Below are positions 50,073 to 58,989 of a stretch of 64,000 nt of DNA, in pieces. Every line of letters begins with the position of its first letter. Positions within the stretch are counted from its first letter, which is position 1. Both the position numbers and the translations under genes were made by a program. The notes under the pieces were generated by a model. That model saw nothing but the letters and a program-made list of their open reading frames with translations. It was not told the DNA's origin and did no database searches. The stretch comes from Flavobacterium sp. 270 (GTDB lineage: Bacteria > Bacteroidota > Bacteroidia > Flavobacteriales > Flavobacteriaceae): assembly GCF_004368785.1 (NCBI RefSeq), contig NZ_SODM01000007.1, positions 62,001 through 126,000 on the forward strand. The letters are read 5' to 3'.

Positions 50073-50402
50073 TTAGTGACTAGAAACAAACTTCAACCCA
50101 ATAATTGAAGCGATTAAGGTAGTAAGAAAAAAGATTCTCCAGAAAGCCGCTGGCTCTTTAAAAATAAAAATTCCAACCAAAACAGTTCCAACAGCACCAA
50201 TTCCTGTCCAAACGGCATACGCTGTACCAATTGGCAAAACCTGCGTGGCTTTGTATAATAAAAGCATACTGATCGAAAGACATACAAAAAAACCAATCAT
50301 CCAATATGTAGATGCAGCGCCGCTTGTTTCTTTGGCTTTTCCTAAACATGAAGCAAATCCTACTTCAAAAAGCCCGGCAATAATTAATAAAATCCAATTC
50401 AT
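50073..50402 (-). CDS. Small multidrug-resistance family transporter (SugE/Gdx-like)
   Basis: The 109-residue protein has four membrane helices. Glu13 in LIIAGLFEVGFASCLGKAKE is the essential proton/substrate-coupling residue, and GTAYAVWTGIGAVGTVLVGI is the SMR signature. The wording fits SugE/Gdx better than EmrE, suggesting a guanidinium or small quaternary-ammonium exporter that works as a dual-topology dimer. It stands alone with no paired SMR gene. Confidence 0.88.
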   Translation of the reverse strand: MNWILLIIAGLFEVGFASCLGKAKETSGAASTYWMIGFFVCLSISMLLLYKATQVLPIGTAYAVWTGIGAVGTVLVGIFIFKEPAAFWRIFFLTTLIASIIGLKFVSSH

Positions 50403-50554
50403 TTCCGTTTCCTATTTAAATTAACTGCAAATATGGGAAAAGCAAACGTAGAATTTTATAAAACATCCAAATTTTCTTAGAATTCCAATTGTAAATTTGT
50501 GTTAAGATACCGTAAAAACAGAACGGATTATTTATGATTTACAGCGGTTTTCAC

Positions 50555-50562
50555 TACATTTG
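50555..50562 (+). promoter_or_regulatory. -7 element TACATTTG of the RND-type gene
   Basis: A perfect TAnnTTTG match lies 19 nt before the ATG at 50582. Confidence 0.6.
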
Positions 50563-50581
50563 CATCCATTTTTAAAGAATT

Positions 50582-52948
50582 ATGAAAAACACCATACAAG
50601 TCGGATTTTGGGAAAAATTGGCCCGAATTATACTTAAAAACAGAATAGCGATCTTAATTGTTCTTTCTATTTTAACAATTTTCCTTGCTTTTCAGTGGAA
50701 GAACCTTGCTATGACCTATACTGAAGCAAACTTGCTTCCTAAAAATCATATTGCCAATAAAGAGTATCAAAAATTCTTAGATAAATTTGGCGAAGAAGGA
50801 AATCTTGTTGTAATTGGCTTTAAAGATCCTAAATTTTTTACTCCAAAAAATTATGCTGCCTGGAATGAATTAATGACAGGTCTGAAAAATTCGAAAGAAG
50901 TAGATTTAGTTGTTTCCTTAAATGACTTAAAAAAATTAGAGAAAGATACGGTTAACGAAAAATTCGTTTTATCACCATTCATCAATCAAAGTAAGACTCA
51001 CGATCCTGCATATTTAAAAAGCGTGCAATACGATTTGTTTCATAATTTACCTTTTTACGAAGGATTATTGTTTAACAAAGAAAGTGGCAGCGTTCGTTCT
51101 GCGATTTACATCAACAAAGATTTAGTAAATACTGCAGGAAGAAAGACTTTTATTCTTGAAAATCTGGTTCCGAAAATTGATAAATTTGAAAAAACAACCG
51201 GAGTTGATCTTCGTGTTTCCGGAATGCCATACATCAGAACGATCAATGCTGATAATATGAAAGGCGAAATCGGATTGTTTATCGGCGCGGCTTTATTGAC
51301 AGTTTCGTTGATTTTCTTTTTCTTTTTCCGTTCGTTTAGAGCCACTTTTATTTCGATTTGTATTTTAATTGTTGGCGTAATCTGGTCATTCGGAACGTTG
51401 GGATTATTTCATTATAAAATCACGATTCTTACGGCAATTATTCCGCCTTTAATTATCGTAATCGGAATCACGAATTGTATTTTCCTGATTAATAAATACC
51501 AGCAGGAAATTAAACTGCACAGCAATCAGGCCAAAGCTTTACAGCGAATTATTTCTAAAATCGGAGTTTCGACTTTAATGACGAATCTTACGACTGCAAT
51601 TGGTTTTGCAACGTTTATGATTACGGGAAATGATCTTCTTTTTGAATTTGGTTTAGTAACTTCAATCAACGTAATTTCTGTTTATTTATTGACGCTTTTG
51701 ATTGTGCCGATTGTGTACAGTTTTATGTCGATGCCAAATGAAAAACATTTGTATCACTTAACGAAAACGTATATTTCTACATTACTTGATTTTGTTGAAA
51801 ATGTAGTAAAAAACAAAAGAAAAGTAATTTACACGATTTACGGATTGCTTTTGGTTTTTAGTATTATCGGAGTTTCGCAAATGAAAGTTTCCGGAAGTTT
51901 GATTGGTGAAATGCCAAAAAGCGCTTCGTTTTTTAAAGATATTTTATTCTACGAAAAAGAATTTAATGGTGTAATGCCACTCGAAATAATGATTAACACC
52001 AAACATAAAAAAGGTGTGATGAAATTATCGACGATGCGCAAAATGGATGAATTGCAAAATACGATTGCATCAATGCCGGAATTGTCTAAACCTGTTTCGA
52101 TTGTAAATTTGGTTAAATATTCTAAACAGGCTTTTTACAACGGAAATCCAGAATATTACCAATTACCAACTTCTCAGGAACAGACTTTTATATTATCGTA
52201 TGCCAAAAATGCGACGAAAAACAGCAAAGATAATTTAATGAAAAGCTACGTAGATTCGACTGGGCAATATGCCCGAATCACTACTTTTATGAGAGATATT
52301 GGTACGGATGAAATGGCGAAAGTGGAGAAAAAATTGCATGCAAAAATTGATGAAATTTTCCCAAGTGATCGTTATGAAGTTACCGTTACCGGAAAAGCAT
52401 TGGTTTTCCAAAAAGGAACTTCTTATTTGGTAGACAACTTAATCGAATCGTTGATTTTTGCGATTGCAGTAATTGCGATTTTGATGTTGTATTTATTCCG
52501 TTCGTTTAAAATGGTTTGTGCATCGGTAATCACGAATGTTTTACCACTTTGCATTACTTCTGGGTTAATGGGCTATTTCGGAATTCCACTTAAACCTTCT
52601 ACTATTTTGGTATTTAGTATTGCGTTCGGAATTTCGGTAGATAATGCGATTCAGTTTATGGCAAAATACAAACATGACTTATTACAAAATAACGGAAAGG
52701 TTAAGAAATCTGTTTTCAGCGCTTTGAGAGAAACGGGAATCAGTACTTTTTATACTTCTGTAGTTTTGATTTTAGGTTTTGCAACTTTTACGCTTTCTAG
52801 CTTTAGCGGAACAATCGCGCTTGGCGGATTGATTTCTTGTACTTTGGCATTTGCGATGTTTGCTAATTTATTGGTTCTTCCTGCTTTGGTTTTGACTTTT
52901 GAGAAGAAGAAAGCTAAGAAAGAAGATTTGGAGAATTTGGGACAGTAA
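50582..52948 (+). CDS. RND-superfamily (MMPL type) predicted exporter
   Basis: The 788-residue protein has the twofold RND layout: a helix at about 18-38, a large periplasmic loop, then helices near 230-390. After a helix near 417 and a second loop, a second helix bundle covers about 625-770. Characteristic stretches are FFFRSFRATFISICILIVGV and LMGYFGIPLKPSTILVFSIA, followed by FGISVDNAIQFMAKYKHDL with the conserved Asp of the proton relay. MMPL-type members export lipids or hydrophobic molecules. There is no adjacent membrane-fusion or TolC-type gene, so it probably works alone. The substrate is unknown. Confidence 0.85.
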   Translation: MKNTIQVGFWEKLARIILKNRIAILIVLSILTIFLAFQWKNLAMTYTEANLLPKNHIANKEYQKFLDKFGEEGNLVVIGFKDPKFFTPKNYAAWNELMTGLKNSKEVDLVVSLNDLKKLEKDTVNEKFVLSPFINQSKTHDPAYLKSVQYDLFHNLPFYEGLLFNKESGSVRSAIYINKDLVNTAGRKTFILENLVPKIDKFEKTTGVDLRVSGMPYIRTINADNMKGEIGLFIGAALLTVSLIFFFFFRSFRATFISICILIVGVIWSFGTLGLFHYKITILTAIIPPLIIVIGITNCIFLINKYQQEIKLHSNQAKALQRIISKIGVSTLMTNLTTAIGFATFMITGNDLLFEFGLVTSINVISVYLLTLLIVPIVYSFMSMPNEKHLYHLTKTYISTLLDFVENVVKNKRKVIYTIYGLLLVFSIIGVSQMKVSGSLIGEMPKSASFFKDILFYEKEFNGVMPLEIMINTKHKKGVMKLSTMRKMDELQNTIASMPELSKPVSIVNLVKYSKQAFYNGNPEYYQLPTSQEQTFILSYAKNATKNSKDNLMKSYVDSTGQYARITTFMRDIGTDEMAKVEKKLHAKIDEIFPSDRYEVTVTGKALVFQKGTSYLVDNLIESLIFAIAVIAILMLYLFRSFKMVCASVITNVLPLCITSGLMGYFGIPLKPSTILVFSIAFGISVDNAIQFMAKYKHDLLQNNGKVKKSVFSALRETGISTFYTSVVLILGFATFTLSSFSGTIALGGLISCTLAFAMFANLLVLPALVLTFEKKKAKKEDLENLGQ

Positions 52949-52950
52949 TT

Positions 52951-53125
52951 TTTTTTTGCCACTCCCGATAGCTATCGGGATTCACTAATTAGCACGAATT
53001 AAAAAACATAATCTTGTCATTTCGACGAAGGAGAAATCTCCGTAAGAAACTCTACAAAGTTAATTTTGATTGTCGAGTCGCTTGTGGAGATTTCTCCTTC
53101 GTCTAAATGACAAAAATTAAACATT
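52951..53125. repeat. Palindrome nested in one repeat plus a second long inverted repeat
   Basis: The 18-bp palindrome TCCCGATAGCTATCGGGA (52963-52980), identical to 1403-1420, interrupts a GCCACT...TTCACTAATTAGCACGAATT repeat. A second inverted repeat has arms 53014-53041 and 53086-53113 (28 nt, one mismatch, core GACGAAGGAGAAATCTCC). The 314-bp gap otherwise holds only the asnS promoter. Confidence 0.85.
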
Positions 53126-53187
53126 ATATTTTTATCATACTTAAACGGTAAATAAAAACTAGACTTCTAATTTTAATTATTATCGTT

Positions 53188-53195
53188 TATATTTG
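53188..53195 (+). promoter_or_regulatory. -7 element TATATTTG of asnS
   Basis: A perfect TAnnTTTG match lies 67 nt before the ATG at 53263. The leader contains CTAAAATC repeats but no recognised riboswitch. Confidence 0.6.
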
Positions 53196-53262
53196 CAATT
53201 CGATATAAAAAATACTGATTTAGTTTTAATCTAAAATCAGCAATCTAAAATCTAAAATAACA

Positions 53263-54708
53263 ATGAAACACACAAAGGTTAAAGACTTATTAAACAGTAC
53301 GACGACGCTACAAGAAGTGAATGCAAAAGGATGGGTGAGAACTTTTAGAAATAATCAGTTCATCGCGCTTAATGACGGTTCTACCATTAATAATATACAA
53401 TGTGTTGTTGATTTTGAAAATACACCTGAAGAAACTTTAAAAAGAATCACTACGGGAGCTGCGGTTTCTGTAATTGGAACTTTGGTTGAAAGTAAAGGTG
53501 CGGGTCAGAAATACGAAATTCAGGTTTCTAAAATTGAAATTCTTGGAGATTCTGATGCGGAGAAATTCCCAATGCAGCCTAAAAAACACTCTTTAGAATT
53601 TTTACGTGAAAATGCTCACTTACGTGTTCGTACAAATGCTTTTGGTGCAATTATGCGTGTGCGTTCGGTATTGTCTTTTGCGGTTCATAAATATTTTCAG
53701 GATAAAGGTTTTGTGTATGTAAACACACCAATCATTACCGGAGCTGATGCTGAAGGTGCCGGAGAAATGTTTCAGGTAACTTCTTTACCGCTTGACAATT
53801 TGCCAAAAAATGAAGAAGGAAACATCGATTTCAAAAAAGATTTCTTCGGAAAACACACGAACTTAACCGTTTCTGGACAATTAGAAGGTGAAACTTTTGC
53901 AATGGCTTTGGGTCAGATTTATACTTTTGGACCAACGTTTAGAGCAGAAAATTCAAATACTTCACGTCACTTGGCAGAATTCTGGATGATTGAGCCAGAA
54001 GTTGCTTTTAATGACTTGGACGACAACATGGATTTGGCTGAAGATTTTATTCAGTACGTAATTAAATATGCTTTAGAAAACTGTAAGGATGATTTGAAAT
54101 TCTTAGAAGGAAGACTTCTTGAAGAAGAAAAATCAAAACCACAGGCTGACAGAAGCGAAATGAGTTTGTTAGAAAAACTAAACTTTGTTTTAGAGAATAA
54201 CTTCAAACGTGTTTCTTATACAGAAGCTATTGATATTTTAAGAGATTCAACTCCAAATAAAAAGAAAAAATTCAGCTACCTGATCAACGAATGGGGAGCA
54301 GATTTACAATCGGAACACGAACGTTATTTAGTGGAGAAACACTTTAAATGTCCAGTAATTTTATACGATTACCCAGCAAACATCAAAGCGTTTTACATGC
54401 GTTTGAACGATAACACTGAACCAGGAAGAGAAACAGTTCGTGCAATGGATATCCTTTTCCCTGGAATCGGAGAAATCGTTGGTGGTTCTGAAAGAGAAGA
54501 GCGTTACGATGTTTTGGTTGAAAAAATGAAAGCTTTAGAAATCGATGAAGAAGAATTATACTGGTATTTAGATACCAGAAGATTTGGTTCTGCAACACAT
54601 GCAGGTTTCGGTTTAGGATTTGAGCGTCTGGTATTGTTTGTTACTGGTATGACGAATATTAGAGACGTAATTCCTTTCCCAAGAACTCCTGGTAGTGCGG
54701 AGTTCTAA
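53263..54708 (+). CDS. asnS: Asparaginyl-tRNA synthetase
   Basis: The 481-residue class IIb synthetase has an N-terminal OB-fold anticodon domain (GWVRTFRNNQFIALNDGSTI). The catalytic motifs are YVNTPIITGADAEGAGEMFQ, FGPTFRAENSNTSRHLAEFW (motif 2) and THAGFGLGFERLVLFVTGMT (motif 3). The wording HLAEFWMIEPEVAF is AsnRS-type. It charges tRNA-Asn. rpoN follows 146 nt later across an intergenic repeat. Confidence 0.95.
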   Translation: MKHTKVKDLLNSTTTLQEVNAKGWVRTFRNNQFIALNDGSTINNIQCVVDFENTPEETLKRITTGAAVSVIGTLVESKGAGQKYEIQVSKIEILGDSDAEKFPMQPKKHSLEFLRENAHLRVRTNAFGAIMRVRSVLSFAVHKYFQDKGFVYVNTPIITGADAEGAGEMFQVTSLPLDNLPKNEEGNIDFKKDFFGKHTNLTVSGQLEGETFAMALGQIYTFGPTFRAENSNTSRHLAEFWMIEPEVAFNDLDDNMDLAEDFIQYVIKYALENCKDDLKFLEGRLLEEEKSKPQADRSEMSLLEKLNFVLENNFKRVSYTEAIDILRDSTPNKKKKFSYLINEWGADLQSEHERYLVEKHFKCPVILYDYPANIKAFYMRLNDNTEPGRETVRAMDILFPGIGEIVGGSEREERYDVLVEKMKALEIDEEELYWYLDTRRFGSATHAGFGLGFERLVLFVTGMTNIRDVIPFPRTPGSAEF

Positions 54709-54718
54709 GAAGTTAGAA

Positions 54719-54842
54719 AGTTTCACGTTTCGAGTTTCAGGTTATGGAACTTGAACTAAAAATTATAAAATTTGTTTCAAGTTTCAGGTTTTAGGTCTGC
54801 CGGTTCAGTTTGGCAACTTGAAACTTGAAACTTGAAACTTTT
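54719..54842. repeat. GTTTCA/CTTGAAAC inverted intergenic repeat
   Basis: Left words GTTTCACGTTTCGAGTTTCA and GTTTCAAGTTTCAGGTTTTA oppose right words ACTTGAAACTTGAAACTTGA. The 25 nt at 54816-54840 are identical to bases 29994-30018 inside leuS. Confidence 0.8.
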
Positions 54843-54853
54843 AACAAAAACAA

Positions 54854-56314
54854 ATGCTCAAGCAATTTTTAAATTTAAAATTATCACAAAAATTATCTCC
54901 ACAGCAAATCCAGCTGATGAAGTTAATTCAATTGCCTACGCAAGCTTTTGAACAGCGTTTATTAGAAGAAATGAACGAAAACCCGGCGCTTGAAGCTGGA
55001 AAAGAAGACGAATACGAAGCCGACGAATTTGCTAATGAAGACTACGACGATTATGACGATGCAGAATCAGACAGAATCGAAGCAGACGACATTAACATCG
55101 ACGAATATCTAAGCGACGACGACACACCGGATTACAAAACTCAGGTGAATAATTACGGTGACGAAGAAGAGCGCGAAACGCCTTTTGCTTCTCCGATTAG
55201 TTTTCATCAGGATTTGATCAATCAGCTGAATACTTTTATTTTGAACGATCAGGAACGCGAAATCGCTGAATTCCTGGTTGGAAGTATTGACGATATGGGA
55301 TATATCCGCAGAAGCGTTCCGGACATTGTAGACGACATGGCTTTTACTCAGGGAATTTATACTGATGAAGCAATGGTCGAAAAAATGCTGCACGTAATCC
55401 ATGAACTTGAACCTTCGGGAGTTGGAGCGCGCGATTTGCAGGAATGTTTATTATTGCAATTAAAGCACAAAACGCCAACCGAATATGTTGATTTAGCAAT
55501 TGATATTATCGAAAATCAGTTTGATGCTTTTACCAAAAAACATTACGACAAATTATTGCAGAAATACAGCGTTTCCAACGAACAGCTTAAAAAAGCGATT
55601 CACGAAATAGAAAGATTAAACCCAAAACCGGGCGGATCTTTTACCGGAAATAATAAAGTCACAGAAAATGTAGTTCCAGATTTTGCTATCAGAATTGTTG
55701 ACGGCGAATTGGAATTGACTTTAAACGGAAGAAATGCCCCTTCCCTGCACGTTTCTAAGGATTATCAGGAAATGATGCAGACGTATAAAGATTCTCGTGA
55801 TAAATCGACTGCGCAAAAAGATGCAGTTCAATTTATCAAACAGAAACTGGATTCGGCTAAATGGTTTATTGATGCGATTAGACAACGTCAGGAGACTTTA
55901 TTTGTAACAATGAATGCAATTATGCATTATCAGGAAGAATATTTCTTAGACGGCGACGAAACCAAACTAAAACCAATGATCTTAAAAGACATTGCCGATA
56001 TGGTTGGTTTGGATATTTCGACAATTTCGCGTGTAGCAAATAGTAAATACGTTGAAACGCCATACGGAACAAAACTGATCAAAGAGTTTTTCTCTGAAGC
56101 TATGAAAAATGATCAGGGAGAAGATGTTTCGACTTTAGAAATCAAAAAGATTCTTAAGAATACAATTGAAGAAGAAGACAAAAGAAAACCGCTTCCAGAC
56201 GATCAATTGGCAGATATCTTAAAAGAAAAAGGATATCCGATTGCGAGAAGAACTATTGCAAAATACCGCGAACAACTTGATATTCCGGTTGCAAGAATGA
56301 GGAAGAAAATTTAG
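54854..56314 (+). CDS. rpoN: RNA polymerase sigma-54 factor
   Basis: The 486-residue protein starts with the Gln-rich activator-interacting region (LKQFLNLKLSQKLSPQQIQL). An acidic stretch (EDEYEADEFANEDYDDYDDA) precedes the core-binding domain (LNPKPGGSFTGNNKVTENVV), the HTH region and the RpoN box ARRTIAKYREQLDIP near the C terminus. It directs transcription from -24/-12 promoters with AAA+ activators, none of which are in this window. A terminator follows at 56371-56407. Confidence 0.95.
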   Translation: MLKQFLNLKLSQKLSPQQIQLMKLIQLPTQAFEQRLLEEMNENPALEAGKEDEYEADEFANEDYDDYDDAESDRIEADDINIDEYLSDDDTPDYKTQVNNYGDEEERETPFASPISFHQDLINQLNTFILNDQEREIAEFLVGSIDDMGYIRRSVPDIVDDMAFTQGIYTDEAMVEKMLHVIHELEPSGVGARDLQECLLLQLKHKTPTEYVDLAIDIIENQFDAFTKKHYDKLLQKYSVSNEQLKKAIHEIERLNPKPGGSFTGNNKVTENVVPDFAIRIVDGELELTLNGRNAPSLHVSKDYQEMMQTYKDSRDKSTAQKDAVQFIKQKLDSAKWFIDAIRQRQETLFVTMNAIMHYQEEYFLDGDETKLKPMILKDIADMVGLDISTISRVANSKYVETPYGTKLIKEFFSEAMKNDQGEDVSTLEIKKILKNTIEEEDKRKPLPDDQLADILKEKGYPIARRTIAKYREQLDIPVARMRKKI

Positions 56315-56370
56315 ATTTTCTTTTTTACCATTAAGAAATTAAGAAAAATTAAGTTCTCAAAACAAATATC

Positions 56371-56407
56371 AAACCCGACAGGCTTTTGAAACCTGTCGGG
56401 TTTATTT
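56371..56407 (+). terminator. Terminator after rpoN
   Basis: AAACCCGACAGG and CCTGTCGGGTTT form a 12-bp stem around CTTTTGAAA, followed by ATTTAT. Confidence 0.82.
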
Positions 56408-56408
56408 A

Positions 56409-56475
56409 TGTCAGGCTGAGCGGAGTCGAAGCCCGATTCCAATTGGAGCGCCCTTCGACTCCGCTCAGGGTGACA
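56409..56475. repeat. CTTCGACTCCGCTCAG-family inverted repeat
   Basis: Arms 56409-56431 and 56453-56475 pair over 23 nt with two mismatches (core TGAGCGGAGTCGAAG). It is a relative of 27823-27932. Confidence 0.82.
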
Positions 56476-56493
56476 TTTATATTTATAAAAAAC

Positions 56494-56532
56494 AAACCCG
56501 ACAAATTTCGAATTTGTCGGGTTTGTTTTTTA
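56494..56532. terminator. Terminator downstream of the 56.5-kb hypothetical gene
   Basis: AAACCCGACAAATT and AATTTGTCGGGTTT form a 14-bp stem with a 3-nt loop, followed by GTTTTTTAA on the plus strand. It lies between convergent units and may serve both. Confidence 0.82.
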
Positions 56533-56545
56533 ATAGCATTTTGAT

Positions 56546-56983
56546 TTATTTATATTGATCTGGCTGCGCTTTTACATCAAACATAAAAACCTTGTTTTTG
56601 TCACTATATTTGTAAATCAAAGTATAATCATTGTCTCTAAAAACTTCGAGACCCGGATTTGCTTTTGCTGTATTTATTATGCTTTTTCCAATTTCTTTTG
56701 CAATTAAATTCAGTTCTGCAGTCTTTTTTTCTACATTAATTAATGTCAAATTATATTGAACGACATTTTTTTCAGGTAGATTTACACTATCTAAACGCAT
56801 GCCTGGCTGAATTGTTAAAGGACAGTTTTTATTGTATTTACCAACTAACTGTGCTACTTCAATGTTTACATCTTCTGTACTTTTATAAAAATAAAACTGA
56901 ACAGAACCCGCTAAAACCAATGCAAGACCTATTGCAATCAATAACCAAATATTTTGTTTTCTTTTAGTGTTTTTTTCCTGCAT
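56546..56983 (-). CDS. Membrane-anchored hypothetical protein
   Basis: From the ATG at 56983 the protein is 145 residues, with a basic N terminus, one membrane helix (IWLLIAIGLALVLAGSVQFY) and an exported domain of about 115 residues (CPLTIQPGMRLDSVNLPEKN, then LEVFRDNDYTLIYKYSDKNK). I do not recognise the family. A TTG-started frame from 56995 adds four residues and is not preferred. It follows tdk after 42 nt and may share its transcript. Confidence 0.6.
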   Translation of the reverse strand: MQEKNTKRKQNIWLLIAIGLALVLAGSVQFYFYKSTEDVNIEVAQLVGKYNKNCPLTIQPGMRLDSVNLPEKNVVQYNLTLINVEKKTAELNLIAKEIGKSIINTAKANPGLEVFRDNDYTLIYKYSDKNKVFMFDVKAQPDQYK

Positions 56984-57025
56984 TGTAGATTTCAATTTAA
57001 AGATTTTAAAAAATTAGAGTGAAAT

Positions 57026-57616
57026 TTATTTTTCCTGATTCTTTTTCATGGCATTATAATACGCTGCACGGCTCAACGGCTCATACTCTTCTGTTTCGCC
57101 AAGCATAACCAATTTATCGTTATCTGTTTTTCTAAAACTATAGTTGGCCAAATTTCCGGTTCTGGTGCAGACAGCGTGAACTTTGGTAACATATTCGGCA
57201 GTTGCCATAAGTGCCGGCATTGGTCCGAAAGGATTTCCTTTAAAATCCATATCGAGTCCGGCAACGATTACGCGGATTCCCTGATTGGCCAAATCATTAC
57301 AAACCGTAACAATTTCGTCATCAAAAAACTGCGCTTCATCAATACCTATAACATCGCACCCTTGAGCCAAAATTGCAATATTTGCAGCGGCAGGAACTGG
57401 TGTTGAACGGATTTCGTTGGCGTCGTGTGATACTACCATTTCGTCATGATAGCGGGTATCAATAGCAGGTTTAAAGATTTCGACTCTTTGTTTGGCAAAT
57501 TGGGCACGTTTTAATCTGCGGATTAACTCCTCGGTTTTACCCGAAAACATTGATCCACAAATAACTTCAATCCAACCAAATTGTTCTTTGTGATTTACTG
57601 TATTTTCGAGAAACAT
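57026..57616 (-). CDS. tdk: Thymidine kinase (type II) with degenerate zinc site
   Basis: The 196-residue protein has the P-loop ICGSMFSGKTEELIRRLKRA at residues 19-38 and GIDEAQFFDDEIV with the catalytic Asp/Glu, followed by VIVAGLDMDFKGNPFGPMPA (lid/substrate region). It phosphorylates thymidine for salvage. In typical type II enzymes two Cys pairs bind structural zinc. Here only the first Cys remains (VCTRTGNLANYSFR), and the C-terminal YEPLSRAAYY lacks the second pair. The active-site residues are intact, so it is probably functional without zinc. Confidence 0.93.
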   Translation of the reverse strand: MFLENTVNHKEQFGWIEVICGSMFSGKTEELIRRLKRAQFAKQRVEIFKPAIDTRYHDEMVVSHDANEIRSTPVPAAANIAILAQGCDVIGIDEAQFFDDEIVTVCNDLANQGIRVIVAGLDMDFKGNPFGPMPALMATAEYVTKVHAVCTRTGNLANYSFRKTDNDKLVMLGETEEYEPLSRAAYYNAMKKNQEK

Positions 57617-57855
57617 TTTGTATTTTTCTACCTTTAAAGATGAATAGTTTTTATTACTTTGTACTGGTAATAATTTTACGCAAAAAATTGCTGTTTTTAC
57701 GTTTTTTCAAAAGTAGAAAAATTTTATCAAATCGAAGATTCGCAAACGCTTATTAACAGAAATAAAAAAAGAATTAGGCGAATTTACTTCAACAATTAAA
57801 ATTCAAAAGTTACAAAATATACTAAAGTACCGTATTCACTATAATTTCAACAGTT

Positions 57856-58881
57856 ATGAAAAAAAAATTGGAAGCAGATTTAATCAGCATTGCTCATCGA
57901 ATTTTAAAACTTAAAAATAAATCCGATATCAATCAATTGTATCTTGAAACACAGAAATTATATGAAAAACTTACTGTTTTAAAATTTATTGATGAAAATT
58001 TCGACAATCTAAAACCTACAATCGGGCGCCACGAAATAGAAACGGAAGTAGAAAGTATTTTCGAGAAAGAAGATTTGGCATCAGTTCCAGTTCAAACAGA
58101 AGAAAAAACTCCAGTTGTTGCTGAAGAAATTGTAGAAACTAAAATTGAAACACCTGCATCGCCAGAAATAACTCAAGAAGCCGAGATAGAACCGGAACCT
58201 GTAATTGAAATTCCCGAAGAGATTATTGCAGCGCCAACAGAACCAATTGTATCTGAGCCGGCAGCAATTGTTGAAGAATCGATTGAAGATAAAATCAAAA
58301 AAATTGAAGAAACTAATTTTGAGGAAAAGAAAGAAGTTGAAGCAAAAGATGAATTTTCTTTTACCACAAAAAGCAATTTAAATCCAATTCCGGATTTTAT
58401 TCCTGCTTTTGAATTAACAGAAGAACCAAAGGAGGAAGTAAAAGAAGAAATTGAAGCAAAACCAAGTCCGATTCAAATTATGTTTGAAGATTTAGGCCTT
58501 AATTATGCCGATGCTCAATTTGTAAAAGTTGATAGTTTTGAAGCTGTTTCACCAACCTCATCAATTCCTGAATTTAAAGAAACTAAAACTGTTGAAACTG
58601 CTATTGCACAAAAAACAGAACCAAAAGCCACAACTTTAAACGAAAAATTGGCAAAAGGCTTTCATATTGATTTGAATGACCGAATTGCTTTCACCAAAAA
58701 TCTTTTCGCCAACAGCACCGAAGATTACAGCCGTGTTTTAAACCAATTGCTAACTTTTGATTCTTATAGTGAAGCTTTCGATTTTATCGAAAATATGGTA
58801 AAACCAGATTACAACAATTGGGAAGGAAAAGAAGATTATGCAGAGCGTTTTCTGGGAATTATTGAGAAGAAATTTTCTTAA
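57856..58881 (+). CDS. Acidic, low-complexity hypothetical protein
   Basis: The 341-residue protein has three parts: an N-terminal helical segment (residues 1-60, KKLEADLISIAHRILKLKNK), a Glu/Pro/Ala-rich central region (about 75-260, rich in PEIT, EPEPVIEIPEE and similar) and a conserved-looking C-terminal domain (about 265-341, LNEKLAKGFHIDLNDRIAFT, then LTFDSYSEAFDFIENMVKPD). No signal peptide is seen, so it is probably cytoplasmic. No function is known to me. It is divergent from tdk and 108 nt upstream of rsmI. Confidence 0.65.
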   Translation: MKKKLEADLISIAHRILKLKNKSDINQLYLETQKLYEKLTVLKFIDENFDNLKPTIGRHEIETEVESIFEKEDLASVPVQTEEKTPVVAEEIVETKIETPASPEITQEAEIEPEPVIEIPEEIIAAPTEPIVSEPAAIVEESIEDKIKKIEETNFEEKKEVEAKDEFSFTTKSNLNPIPDFIPAFELTEEPKEEVKEEIEAKPSPIQIMFEDLGLNYADAQFVKVDSFEAVSPTSSIPEFKETKTVETAIAQKTEPKATTLNEKLAKGFHIDLNDRIAFTKNLFANSTEDYSRVLNQLLTFDSYSEAFDFIENMVKPDYNNWEGKEDYAERFLGIIEKKFS

Positions 58882-58989
58882 AACAAACACAGATTTCACG
58901 AATTATCACGAATTCTTGCTTTGTGAAATTTTTTAAAAGCACTTACAATCTGTGTAAATTTGTGAAATTCGTGTTATAATATAAAAACT

